Shown piece by piece: positions 10,050 to 18,949 of a stretch of 64,000 bases of DNA. Positions within the stretch are counted from its first letter, which is position 1, and each line of letters starts with the position of its first letter. The stretch is from assembly GCF_021654285.1 (NCBI RefSeq), contig NZ_JAKFZS010000026.1:1-64000 (forward strand). The letters run 5' to 3'. The notes beneath the pieces are model-generated. The model saw only the letters and a list, made by a program, of their open reading frames with translations, did no database searches and had not been told where the DNA came from. The translations under genes were made by a program, and so were the position numbers. Source of the stretch: Pseudoalteromonas luteoviolacea (GTDB lineage Bacteria > Pseudomonadota > Gammaproteobacteria > Enterobacterales > Alteromonadaceae).

Positions 10050-10353
10050 GTTAGTTTACTCAGTCTGTATATTTAAACAATCATTCACCATGCCATCGCA
10101 TTAATGCGCTCACATGCTGCTATCCTGTGCACTGTATATCGCTCGTTTTCCCGTATAGTTAGGGCAAAGCAATATATGAACGCATCAAGAATACGTTTCA
10201 TAGACTCAGTAATTAATAAAAAATTTAATTGAAGTGTGTTTATTAAACAATGAATTGAGGTAAAACAAACTTAAATACAAATAATGCGCTATTTTTTGGT
10301 ATATGCCTATATTCGATGACCAGCTTAACGAAGCTCCTTCTTCGAGCCAGCAG
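10050..10353. other. Intergenic region upstream of decarboxylase
   Basis: About 300 bases without a supported gene. It must hold the leftward promoter of the decarboxylase gene and the 3' end of the VOC gene. I saw no clear hairpin, repeat or regulatory motif that I could defend. Confidence 0.3.
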
Positions 10354-10758
10354 TTATTTTTTTAGTTCTAACAAATCCCATTTATTGCCATATAAATCTT
10401 CGAAAACGACAACAGTTGCGTACTGTTCAACTCTTGGCTCTTCATGAAACACCACGCCATTGTCTTTCATAAAGTGATAATCACGCCAAAAATCATTAGT
10501 TTGTAAGAACAAAAACACTCGTCCACCGCTTTGATTACCGATCGCCTGATGTTGTTCATCATTGCTTGCTTTTGCCAACAGTAAATTAGTGCCATTTGAA
10601 TTAGGAGGGGAAACCTGAACCCAACGTTTACCAGCACCTAAATCAGTGTCTTCAACTAGGGTAAACTGTAGTTTTTGTGTGTAGAATTCGATGGCATCAT
10701 CATAGCTTTCAACGACGAGTGCGATGTTACCAATTTGCTGCTGTATTGACTGGGTCAT
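10354..10758 (-). CDS. VOC-superfamily (glyoxalase/dioxygenase-fold) protein
   Basis: Encodes about 134 residues forming two beta-alpha-beta-beta-beta modules: IGNIALVVESYDDAIEFYTQ at the N-terminus and ATVVVFEDLYGNKWDLLE at the C-terminus. This is the usual VOC layout for small glyoxalase-like or antibiotic-binding proteins. ATG at 10758 is chosen; an in-frame GTG lies four codons upstream. Neither start has a strong ribosome-binding site. Substrate is unknown. Confidence 0.8.
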   Translation of the reverse strand: MTQSIQQQIGNIALVVESYDDAIEFYTQKLQFTLVEDTDLGAGKRWVQVSPPNSNGTNLLLAKASNDEQHQAIGNQSGGRVFLFLQTNDFWRDYHFMKDNGVVFHEEPRVEQYATVVVFEDLYGNKWDLLELKK

Positions 10759-10857
10759 ACTTTTATCCACGAGAAAAAAAACCAGTTTATACTAGAAATT
10801 ACGCAAGCAATAAAGTCGCTAAAGATAAAGCTCGCAGCTCTTATGGGGACAGGTTAA

Positions 10858-11400
10858 TTATTGATAAACAATATCTGTTCTCAGGACATATTTAACACCT
10901 GTTAGTACTTCATTTCCTTTGTGCCATAAATGATGTTCAAATATTAGTGACTTACCTATAGCGGCATGCACCTCCAGATTTGACTGCCTAAATTGCGTAC
11001 ATCCCCCTTCATAGTCGTCATTTAAATACACCAATAAAGTCATCATCGTTACACCACCTGACACACTTTGCCGTCCGTCTTTGTGCATATTAAACTTCTG
11101 TCCTGGTGTGTAGCGATAAAAACGAAAATGAGGTGATAAACCAATGGCGCGTTTACCTTCAATATTTGGCATAGTCATGTGAGATAGTTTTTTCCACAAC
11201 TGCTCAGCCAACGATTCTGATATCCAATTCACTCGGTGGTTATTTCGTATGTTACTCAGATATGAGCGGCTAACGCCCACTTGCACATCTGCATTTCTGT
11301 AACCACTCAATTCTGATTGTACGATTAATTCACGACATTCCCGCTCCGAAAGAAACGCATGAACTGTAAAAATATTTTCATCTAATCGACATAACTGCAT
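10858..11400 (-). CDS. 2-oxoglutarate/Fe(II)-dependent oxygenase (prolyl 4-hydroxylase-like)
   Basis: Encodes 180 residues. The iron triad is visible as His106-x-Asp108 (FNMHKDGR) and His160 (HLWHKG), and Arg174 in KYVLRTDI fits the 2-oxoglutarate carboxylate. Tyr96 and TLLVYLND also match the P4Hc fold. The family hydroxylates protein or small-molecule substrates using O2 and 2-oxoglutarate. It is a single-domain cytosolic enzyme; the substrate is unknown. Confidence 0.82.
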   Translation of the reverse strand: MQLCRLDENIFTVHAFLSERECRELIVQSELSGYRNADVQVGVSRSYLSNIRNNHRVNWISESLAEQLWKKLSHMTMPNIEGKRAIGLSPHFRFYRYTPGQKFNMHKDGRQSVSGGVTMMTLLVYLNDDYEGGCTQFRQSNLEVHAAIGKSLIFEHHLWHKGNEVLTGVKYVLRTDIVYQ

Positions 11401-11526
11401 GCTGCTACATTCCTTTTTACACTATATGGCCTTTGCATTGCGGTGGTGTGCCATATGCGTAACCTCATGGCCTTTGTAGTCCGAAAAGCAATGATTTAAT
11501 GTTGTCCTTAACTATGTTTGAAAAAG

Positions 11527-12108
11527 TTAAGCACCATCAATTTCAGTGCCGTGAATATGCACTTGATGCGCAATCCACTCCTCTCGCGCCATCCAATAAC
11601 AGATATGATTAACTCTATGGTCGTATAAAAACTCAGCGTCAGGCTTAAACTCTTTATTCACAAACCCTAATCGAAGCGCAATGTCTTGGCTTCTATAATT
11701 GTACTCTGCGATAGAAAGGCACACTTTGTTAAGCGCTAGGGTTTCAAATGCATGGTCAATTAAATAACTCACGCATTGAGTTGCAATACCTTGCCCTTGA
11801 TACTTTTTTGCAAGCCAATAACCAATTGATGTACATCCATTTATTTTATCTATGGGGTGATATCCGCACATGCCTACCAAAGTATGATTTAAATATATCC
11901 CGCCCATCAAACCAAGTTCATCATGTAATTGCTTTTGAGTTGTTTTAATGAATTCTTCAGAGTCTTGAACTGACTGGGTAAAATCAAGCCAAGGTAGCCA
12001 CTGTTTTAGGTGCTGCCTGTTGTCATCAACGAGTGTAAATAACGTTGGGGCATCCGACAGCGACAATAACTTCAAACAAATTTCATCATTTACTTCTAGT
12101 TTTACCAA
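11527..12108 (-). CDS. RimJ/RimL-type GNAT acetyltransferase
   Basis: Encodes 193 residues. It has the long N-terminal DNRQHLKQWLPWLDF segment typical of RimL-like enzymes, the IGYWLAKKYQGQGIATQ acetyl-CoA loop and NYRSQDIALRLGF near the end. This subfamily acetylates protein N-termini or small amines; RimJ and RimL act on ribosomal proteins. The exact substrate is not visible. It is a lone gene. Confidence 0.82.
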   Translation of the reverse strand: MVKLEVNDEICLKLLSLSDAPTLFTLVDDNRQHLKQWLPWLDFTQSVQDSEEFIKTTQKQLHDELGLMGGIYLNHTLVGMCGYHPIDKINGCTSIGYWLAKKYQGQGIATQCVSYLIDHAFETLALNKVCLSIAEYNYRSQDIALRLGFVNKEFKPDAEFLYDHRVNHICYWMAREEWIAHQVHIHGTEIDGA

Positions 12109-12395
12109 GGCCTTACTCCTAAGTGTAAAATACTACAACAGGTGTCTTTGTGTGTTTTACTGTGCACCTTCACCCAGCTAACTATATTCTTGTAAAACGC
12201 AGTTTTTAGGTTAAATACAAGTTCTTTTGTAACTCTAAGTACCCATAATAAAAACTATCAGCATATTCATTGTTTGTGAAGTATCTACAGAATTATTCTC
12301 AAAAAATAAAAACCAAATAATTAACATACTTTTAAACCCTCTTTGAACAACAAACAGGTAGACTATCGTCAATTGCATTTTGTATTAGGTTAATA

Positions 12396-13598
12396 ATGAA
12401 ACCATCACTAGTATCTATCGCCTTAGCTGCTACTTTGCTAGGCACAGGCTGTCAACAAACATCAACTCAAACAACTGACGCAGCCGCTTATAACGACACC
12501 ACGATACGTGTTGCTACGTTTAACGTAAGTATGGAAGCAACTAACTATCAAGCTGACAAAGCGTTAGATGTTTCTGGTAATGTATTAACTAAGGCACTAA
12601 AAAGCGGTGAAATAAAGCAAATCAATAATATTGCCGAGATCATTCAACGCACACGCCCAGACATTATCCTTTTAAATGAATTTGACTATATTGCCAACCC
12701 AGAGCAAGGTATTAACTTATTTAAAAGTAAATACTTAGAGGTGTCTCAAAATGGTTTTGAACCAATTTCTTATCCTCATGTATATTTAGCACCTGTCAAT
12801 ACGGGCGTTAAAACACCTTTGACTGGCAAAGACAGCAAACTCACTCATTATGGATTTGGCAAATATCCGGGCCAATACGGCATGGTGCTACTATCAAAGT
12901 TCCCAATAGACGCTGATCAAGTGCGTACTTTTCAAAACTTTCTATGGAAAGATATGCCAAACAACATGATGCCAACTACCAAAGATGGGAAGAGCTGGTA
13001 TGCACAATCTGAGCGTGACATCATGCGACTTTCTTCAAAGTCTCATTGGGATATTCCAGTTCAGATCTGTAACCAGCAGCTAAACGTACTTGCTAGCCAC
13101 CCGACGCCACCTGTTTTTGATGGGCCTGAGGACAGAAATGGTAAAAGAAACCATGATGAACTAAGGCTTTGGAAAGACTATATTTCTGCAACTGGTCACA
13201 ACTACATTTACGATGACGCAGGTGTAACTGGCGGTTTCAGCGGTTCATCTTTTGTGATTGTCGGTGATTTAAATGCCAGTGACGTCGATGGTGATGGCCA
13301 CCCTAATGCCATCAAGCAGCTCCTCACACACAGCCGAGTAAACAACTTAGCCACGCCTAAATCAGAAGGTGGAAGGTTAAACAAACCGCACAATGCAAAT
13401 GCAGTGGCACATACTGCACATTGGGGAATGCGTGCTGATTACGTGCTGCCATCTAGCGATTTAAATGTCATTAATGGCGGTGTATTTTGGCCAGCGCAAC
13501 ACGAGTCTGGTGCAGAATTAGTGGCAAATAGAGCCGCTTCTTCGGATCACAGATTAGTGTGGGTTGATATTCTCTTGCCAAATACTTGTGTAAAATAA
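12396..13598 (+). CDS. Endonuclease/exonuclease/phosphatase-fold lipoprotein
   Basis: Encodes 400 residues. A lipoprotein signal ends LLGTGC (acylated Cys19), so the protein should be membrane-anchored. The EEP fold is marked by IRVATFNVSMEA at the start, PDIILLNEFDY (metal-binding Glu), VIVGDLNASDVDGDG (catalytic Asp-Asn) and ASSDHRLVWVDI (catalytic His) at the end. Homologous exported proteins in marine bacteria are nucleases or phosphodiesterases that may release phosphate. The gene is convergent with the MerB-like gene. Confidence 0.82.
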   Translation: MKPSLVSIALAATLLGTGCQQTSTQTTDAAAYNDTTIRVATFNVSMEATNYQADKALDVSGNVLTKALKSGEIKQINNIAEIIQRTRPDIILLNEFDYIANPEQGINLFKSKYLEVSQNGFEPISYPHVYLAPVNTGVKTPLTGKDSKLTHYGFGKYPGQYGMVLLSKFPIDADQVRTFQNFLWKDMPNNMMPTTKDGKSWYAQSERDIMRLSSKSHWDIPVQICNQQLNVLASHPTPPVFDGPEDRNGKRNHDELRLWKDYISATGHNYIYDDAGVTGGFSGSSFVIVGDLNASDVDGDGHPNAIKQLLTHSRVNNLATPKSEGGRLNKPHNANAVAHTAHWGMRADYVLPSSDLNVINGGVFWPAQHESGAELVANRAASSDHRLVWVDILLPNTCVK

Positions 13599-13606
13599 TT
13601 GCATAC

Positions 13607-13628
13607 GAGCAGGCTAATAAGCCTGCTC
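13607..13628. terminator. Bidirectional terminator between convergent genes
   Basis: A perfect 9-bp stem (GAGCAGGCT/AGCCTGCTC) with an AATA loop starts 8 bases after the EEP lipoprotein stop and overlaps the stop codon of the opposite gene. It probably serves both genes. Confidence 0.7.
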
Positions 13629-14355
13629 AAAACCTGCCTCCTTCCGATGGTAATTTCCAAACAGAATGTGTAAGTCCAAAACGCTCAAATATCTCTGTCG
13701 CTTCTTGCACAGTCCACTTTACCCAATCAGGGCTCAAGTGTCGCCCGTACCAGGCTTTTGAAAACGCCCAAACCTGCTCAATTGGCTGAACATCGCCCTT
13801 ATGCATATTGTGTCTTTCACACCATGCATCAATGTCAGATTCGGACTCAAACATCAGCATAGTACTGCAAGTGTAAATTACATTATCCCACGCTTTCTTC
13901 ATGGGAATAGGAAAATGAACATACAAGTGCTTGTTTGCAATTCTTCCATTTATGATTTCAATCACAACCTGTTTTGACTCGCCACCCAGCGTAGTTGTTA
14001 TGGTCAAGTTTCGATCTAACAGTGCTGCTGCCCCCAAAGCACACCAAGCGCAATTTCCCCACCAGCCCTTATCATCAGACTTAATCCAAAAATTTGTCGG
14101 TGCAGCAGAAAACGGATGCATCACCCAGACTTCATTCGATACTGGGTGCAAAACAACACCATGCTCCGCTTGTAATAACTTTAGCGCCTTAATAATACAA
14201 TCTTCATTGAGTCCAAATAAAACGCTCAGCTTGTCTATACTCGGCGCTTTTGCATGCTCAATAAAGTGTTTCATTACCTCATAGTGCAGTCGTGATTGAG
14301 TTAATACCATTGATATTTCATCGTTTAATTCGTTTAAAGAAAACTTAGCTGCCAT
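13627..14355 (-). CDS. Alkylmercury-lyase (MerB)-like protein without the catalytic Asp
   Basis: Encodes about 242 residues: an N-terminal winged-helix-like region and a C-terminal MerB-type domain. NCAWCALGAAAL aligns with the MerB AWCALD segment, so Cys105 matches the first catalytic Cys and VIYTC gives Cys163 for the second. The position of the MerB catalytic Asp is Gly108. Organomercurial lyase function is therefore doubtful, and no mer genes are adjacent. An in-frame GTG lies at 14379; neither start has a good ribosome-binding site. Family membership is likely; activity is not. Confidence 0.65.
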   Translation of the reverse strand: MAAKFSLNELNDEISMVLTQSRLHYEVMKHFIEHAKAPSIDKLSVLFGLNEDCIIKALKLLQAEHGVVLHPVSNEVWVMHPFSAAPTNFWIKSDDKGWWGNCAWCALGAAALLDRNLTITTTLGGESKQVVIEIINGRIANKHLYVHFPIPMKKAWDNVIYTCSTMLMFESESDIDAWCERHNMHKGDVQPIEQVWAFSKAWYGRHLSPDWVKWTVQEATEIFERFGLTHSVWKLPSEGGRF

Positions 14356-14393
14356 ACCTAGGTATTGCAAAACAACCACATCTCACAGCGGTT

Positions 14394-15488
14394 TTAATAA
14401 ATGTCACTAAATTGCGTTTCAAATCCAGAGTAAACAAGCGCTTTAAGCTTGGCAAACTCAATACCCTTAGTATAATTGCTCATCAAAATCAGTAACTCAT
14501 CTGTTTTCATATTTCTGATAATAAAAGCGTTTGAGCCAAGTACATCATTTGAGTGAGAGACTATTTCAGGGCGGCGCTTATCAATAACCCAACCAAAGCC
14601 ATAATATTCGATTGAGCCATCATTGAGTATTGCTGGGGAAAATGCCTCATTTAACAACGAAGGCGGCAGTAACTTATTAGTGTTTAGGCCTTCATGCCAT
14701 TTTAAGAGATCAACAGCGGTTGAATACACGGAGCCACTGCCAGTTACGCCATCAATATGAACCTGACTATTTTGCTTAAGGCCAGACTGCCCATAGACTC
14801 TATTTTTAAACTCAACGTTTTTTGATAATTCTGTGAATATATGTGTGTTATGCATATTGAGCGGTGCAAAAATATGCTGCTTAGCAAACTCTTCTAAAGA
14901 CTGTTCAGATACGCTCTCAACGATATGCGCCAGCATCACATAATCAGTATTGCTAACCTTATACTGACTGCCTGGAATAAACGCCAAGTTTGGCGTAAAT
15001 TGGATAAACATTGACATTATATCTTCATTGGTAAGCAGCTGGTTTGAGGTCGATTTATCTATCACCCCCTCATAGTTAACGATACCCGAAGTATGTGTTA
15101 GCAAATGCCTTGTTGTTACTTCAGAATAAGGGAAATGAGGTAAGTACATCTGGATCGGTTTATCGTAATCCAGCTTGCCTTGATACCTAAGTATCATGAT
15201 AGCCATTGCAGTAAATTGCTTTGACAATAAACCCAAATTAAAAGCTGAACTTTCAGTTATTAATTGGTTAGATTGTGGGTGGATCTGCCCCACAACTTTG
15301 TGAAAAAGCACTTGTCCTTGACGGGAGAACAAAACGCTACCACTAAACTCCCCCTCTTTGCCCAGCATATCTATTTGCTGAGTGAGCGCCCTAGCTTTTA
15401 AAGACTCATCTAAGGTTGAAAACTTAGCAACAGATGTAAAACTGCATAAAATTAATATAATGTATAATAAAGCCACGTTTGTTTTCAT
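14394..15488 (-). CDS. Beta-lactamase-fold serine hydrolase homologue, probably catalytically dead
   Basis: Encodes 364 residues with a signal peptide (MKTNVALLYIILILCSFTSVA) and a class C/PBP-like domain. The usual S-x-x-K motif reads Leu87-Leu-Ser-Lys90 (NLGLLSKQFTA), so the nucleophile is missing; the codon is TTA, one base from the Ser codon TCA. The Y-x-N motif reads Val178-Ser-Asn180, and the HxG motif near the C-terminus reads HSN. Fold and spacing are otherwise intact (RHLLTHTSGI). It may be a binding protein or a recent pseudoenzyme. It precedes the MerB-like gene with a 38-base gap. Confidence 0.78.
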   Translation of the reverse strand: MKTNVALLYIILILCSFTSVAKFSTLDESLKARALTQQIDMLGKEGEFSGSVLFSRQGQVLFHKVVGQIHPQSNQLITESSAFNLGLLSKQFTAMAIMILRYQGKLDYDKPIQMYLPHFPYSEVTTRHLLTHTSGIVNYEGVIDKSTSNQLLTNEDIMSMFIQFTPNLAFIPGSQYKVSNTDYVMLAHIVESVSEQSLEEFAKQHIFAPLNMHNTHIFTELSKNVEFKNRVYGQSGLKQNSQVHIDGVTGSGSVYSTAVDLLKWHEGLNTNKLLPPSLLNEAFSPAILNDGSIEYYGFGWVIDKRRPEIVSHSNDVLGSNAFIIRNMKTDELLILMSNYTKGIEFAKLKALVYSGFETQFSDIY

Positions 15489-15634
15489 AACGTTATCCTT
15501 GTTACTCTAACTAACATCTAATTCGATAAACTAACTTATACCCGAGCTAATTGTTTGCTGTTCCGGTTAGATTTACTGTACTAAATAGTTAAATCAAAAT
15601 AGGTTTTGTCACATGCTCTCTTTGATATATCCTG

Positions 15635-16144
15635 TTAGCAATATTGGCGCTTAAACCGGCGTATTTTTGTCCGTGTACTCATCATTGGCGAAGCCGTATT
15701 TAATTGGATCATACGTCCTAGTGTCCACTTTTCATACCAAGGTACTTCATACAATTCATGGTTATTTGAGTTTAAGATCAGTGCTCGAATATCTGTGACA
15801 CACACCTCAAGCTCAGCAAGCAAGTCTTCGTACTCCCAATCAGCATATGTTTGATGAAAGTGCTCTGCCAGTAACCCTAATTGATTCCATTTAAATCCGC
15901 GTTCAGGGAAATCCACAGGCTGCGCTTGTTGCTTTAAGTGATACCACTTTAAAACAAGATTCCCCCACCCCAATAAATAAGCCAAGGTATCGCATACGCT
16001 GACAACGGAGCCTTTGACGTTCCCTTGTACACCTAGAACTCGAGACTTACTGGCAGATATCGAGCGATAATCTGCCATTAATTTAGGGAAAATCGTGTCA
16101 ATGGCAGACAACAGCTCTTCTTTATTTGAAGCAATTCTAGACAT
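15635..16144 (-). CDS. ClbS/DfsB-family four-helix protein
   Basis: Encodes 169 residues. The pattern SNKEELLSAIDTIFPKL, then GVQGNVKGSVVSVCDTLAYLLGW and the C-terminal YEKWTLGRMIQLNTASP are typical of the ClbS/DfsB family. ClbS from colibactin producers protects the host by opening the colibactin cyclopropane; other members are only distant DinB-like bundles. Here no colibactin-like cluster is present in the window, so the role is unknown. It is followed 85 bases upstream by an SH3 gene on the same strand. Confidence 0.72.
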   Translation of the reverse strand: MSRIASNKEELLSAIDTIFPKLMADYRSISASKSRVLGVQGNVKGSVVSVCDTLAYLLGWGNLVLKWYHLKQQAQPVDFPERGFKWNQLGLLAEHFHQTYADWEYEDLLAELEVCVTDIRALILNSNNHELYEVPWYEKWTLGRMIQLNTASPMMSTRTKIRRFKRQYC

Positions 16145-16228
16145 CGCATTTCCTTGCTGTCGTTATTAAAATGAAGTGGGTAAGCCTAAAACTTCAAATA
16201 CCATTGCAACAAACCCAAGAATTCACAC

Positions 16229-16576
16229 TCATTTTGGCGCTGTTTTTACCGTATTAACTGGCACCCAGCCTTTTTCTCCCGCACCTCTTGTCACCCTATA
16301 CCACGCATTTAATTCAAAGAGCACGGTCAACCTTTCACCAACTGTGGTGTTTAACTCATTATTATCATAATCCTGCAACAGTATCCCCTCAGTTGCCACA
16401 GAGCCCCTCTCAATATACTGGGTTGGCGCCCACCCTTGTTGGCCTGATTTTGTTTTGACAAATACCCAATTTGGAAATTCATCATCCATATTGCCGAGTG
16501 TAACTTGTTCGCCTGGTTTTAAAAAAAAGGGTTCTGGAAACTCAGAGACATGTGCCTCTATAACAACTACTTTCAT
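16229..16576 (-). CDS. Tandem SH3-domain protein
   Basis: Encodes 115 residues made of two bacterial SH3-like modules. Each ends with a Trp-containing turn: SGQQGWAPTQYIE in the first and AGEKGWVPVNTV in the second. There is no signal peptide. The family binds peptides or partner proteins; eukaryote-like SH3 proteins of this size are found as stand-alone genes in gammaproteobacteria. It is probably co-transcribed with the lipoprotein gene upstream (30-base gap). Confidence 0.75.
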   Translation of the reverse strand: MKVVVIEAHVSEFPEPFFLKPGEQVTLGNMDDEFPNWVFVKTKSGQQGWAPTQYIERGSVATEGILLQDYDNNELNTTVGERLTVLFELNAWYRVTRGAGEKGWVPVNTVKTAPK

Positions 16577-16606
16577 ATCTATCTTATTAACTTAAAAATT
16601 TTACAT

Positions 16607-17044
16607 TTAGCTACTCGCTGCTTGAGCAGGTTCATTTTCTGAAGATGAGTCTTTTTCTGCAAATTGCTCATATCCTTTGCCTGCAACTGGTGGGGTATTA
16701 ATCAAATTTACTGTCGCGATATGTTCAATTCTAAAAACCAACTCACCTGAGGTCTCTTTGCTGTCATAATCATGAATTAAGTCATCATTACCCCAATACT
16801 TAACCTTAGACATTAAAATAAAGCCTGAGCCAATTTCATTGCTTGAAATAGACTCGTAAAGAGGTTTAGATACCTCTCCATAGTAATAATAGGACTCTAT
16901 TTCGCCATCTTCTTCTGGCACATTAAACTGCGCAAATACCCAAACCCGCTCAGCATCGTTCAACTTTTTAAGCGCAGAAAACTCATCTAATGGACTGCAG
17001 CCAAGTATTGTTAGCATTAATATGGTTAAAAATAAAAACTTCAT
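16607..17044 (-). CDS. Small lipoprotein of unknown function
   Basis: Encodes 145 residues. The signal ends in the lipobox ILGC (Cys16), followed by SPLDEF. The body is acidic with a Tyr-rich stretch (ESYYYYGE) and a low-complexity Ser/Glu/Ala C-terminus. A GGAG site 6 bases before ATG supports the start. The leader region (about 17030-17115) is partly repeated at 23185-23290, where only the first codons of a similar gene remain. Function unknown. Confidence 0.6.
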   Translation of the reverse strand: MKFLFLTILMLTILGCSPLDEFSALKKLNDAERVWVFAQFNVPEEDGEIESYYYYGEVSKPLYESISSNEIGSGFILMSKVKYWGNDDLIHDYDSKETSGELVFRIEHIATVNLINTPPVAGKGYEQFAEKDSSSENEPAQAASS

Positions 17045-17193
17045 ACGATCTCCAATTCGACTTTATAAAAATTATTCCTGAATTTATTATACAAACCGAA
17101 TTTAGAAAATAACTAGGCAAATATTAATTATTTAATGTGGAATTCATAGTTATTCTTATTTTAAAGCAACAGTTCATAAATCTTATCAATGGG

Positions 17194-18750
17194 CTAGCGA
17201 GCATAAAGGCGATTTATTAACACATGGTTTTTTGGACAACTTAAATTAACTAGCTCTGTGAACTCATCTTTCGAGAGCACTCGGCCATGATGCGACGACA
17301 CAAAATGTTCCGCCTGAATACCAAGCTCTTTAAGCCTCTCATTTAAAACCTGCGCCCGATAATATACATCTCGACTTGGCCAACTATTAGGTGAATGAAA
17401 CCCAGTCTCCAAGCTACTGCCAAACATATCCTCCGCAAATACTACCTTTTGTTTTGGTAAATACACAACCAGGTTATGATCAGCATGGCTGCTTGGGACA
17501 TCAAAAACCTGTACCTGATTATTGGCTAACATCATACCGTCGTGTAGCAACGCACTATTTTTTGGTGTTAAAGGCTGCTCTAGGCTCGCTTCTACCGCCT
17601 TTTGATGTTCCGCCATCAGAAGTATTTTAGCGCCATGTGTACTGACTTCATTTAACCCCATTAAATGATCGTCATGGTGATGCGTCACAATAAATTGAGA
17701 CACTGGCTTATGAGTACCCAGATACTGATCTAACTTGTTTAACCTGTGCTGCCAGGTAAACGTATCCTTATTCATTTGCCATGAGCCTACTGAGATATAA
17801 GACGTGCCAATATCAACAAATAAAGTAAAGCCCCACCCTTGGCCGACTAAAAATACACCCTTTGCAACTTCATTTACGCTCGCCTGTGCAAAATCTAAAA
17901 ACGTGTCGTTGTCGCTAAGTTTGTAGCCATCAGGTTTTAGTACTAAGGGGACAATTGAAGCACTCTGTGTGACAACGCGCTCTGTCACATGCAAGGTGGG
18001 TTTATGCTCTTGACTTACAATAGTTTGACTCGCCCATGTAAGCCCCTGATCATTGTGTGTATGACCCAAAAAGTCATAACGCGTCGCTATTTCGTTTTTT
18101 TTCGTTATCAAACGCGACAACAGACCAGAAGCTGAGCCGATATAAGCTGTTTTACGCACTTGATTAATCGTCCAATTAAGTACCGTATGAGCGTGCCCTT
18201 GAATATAGGAAACCCCGCCACTGCTCACATCTGCGCGGTTGTCACTGAGCTCCTTAATAATTAGCGTGTCTACACTCTGCTCCATATTTGGAGCCACAGA
18301 GTCCCAACTCATTCTGGTGCTGGGCTGATATGTTTGCATGCAGTGATCTATCTTCATGCCTTTGCCGTTTAGATAACGTCTATCAAGCGTGACTAATGAG
18401 TGATAGCCATAATTACCAATTAGATTCTCATCACTGCGTTTAAACGATTTACTTTTGGCAGCAAAGTCAATTTCAAGTTGCTGCTTATACCTATGTAACA
18501 CCAGACTATGCGAGCCCTCTTCAACATGACCGCTTTGCCCTTGCATGTAACGATATAGCGACTCCTCCACCTTTAATTGTTTGAGTTTTGAAATTGTGTC
18601 AGTGCCATAGACTTCAGCAGCGCGCGTAATTGCTTTAATGGCAGCCTCATCTGCGTAAGCAGAGCCACTTTGAAGCACCACGAGTGCACAAAGTAAAGCT
18701 CGACAGTCATGTGCCTTTGACCACGTTTTTCGTATGAAATAGATACGCAT
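17194..18750 (-). CDS. Secreted MBL-fold metallo-hydrolase
   Basis: Encodes about 518 residues. A signal peptide (ending SGSAYA) is followed by an N-terminal domain of about 280 residues and a metallo-beta-lactamase fold domain. The metal motif HxHxDH appears as VTHHHDDHLMG, with further His/Asp in SSHADHNLVVY, VFAEDMFG and SSHHGRVLS. ATG at 18750 follows GGAAGGG; a longer frame starts at 18786. The family hydrolyses esters, lactones or phosphodiesters. It is divergent from the winged-helix/PD40 regulator gene, which is a likely controller. Confidence 0.82.
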   Translation of the reverse strand: MRIYFIRKTWSKAHDCRALLCALVVLQSGSAYADEAAIKAITRAAEVYGTDTISKLKQLKVEESLYRYMQGQSGHVEEGSHSLVLHRYKQQLEIDFAAKSKSFKRSDENLIGNYGYHSLVTLDRRYLNGKGMKIDHCMQTYQPSTRMSWDSVAPNMEQSVDTLIIKELSDNRADVSSGGVSYIQGHAHTVLNWTINQVRKTAYIGSASGLLSRLITKKNEIATRYDFLGHTHNDQGLTWASQTIVSQEHKPTLHVTERVVTQSASIVPLVLKPDGYKLSDNDTFLDFAQASVNEVAKGVFLVGQGWGFTLFVDIGTSYISVGSWQMNKDTFTWQHRLNKLDQYLGTHKPVSQFIVTHHHDDHLMGLNEVSTHGAKILLMAEHQKAVEASLEQPLTPKNSALLHDGMMLANNQVQVFDVPSSHADHNLVVYLPKQKVVFAEDMFGSSLETGFHSPNSWPSRDVYYRAQVLNERLKELGIQAEHFVSSHHGRVLSKDEFTELVNLSCPKNHVLINRLYAR

Positions 18751-18949
18751 AATATTTCCCTTCCTATGTAATGACATTTGCGCCATTACTGTGCTTTAAA
18801 GCCCGAAAAGCACAACAAAGGCACACTGAGGAATTCATGATGAATAGCTGATATCTATAATTTACAATAGGTTATATAATATTTTGATACTCGACAGCCT
18901 CTGATTAACTGCATATACTCGAGCATACTTCGAGCCGTAAAATAAGATT

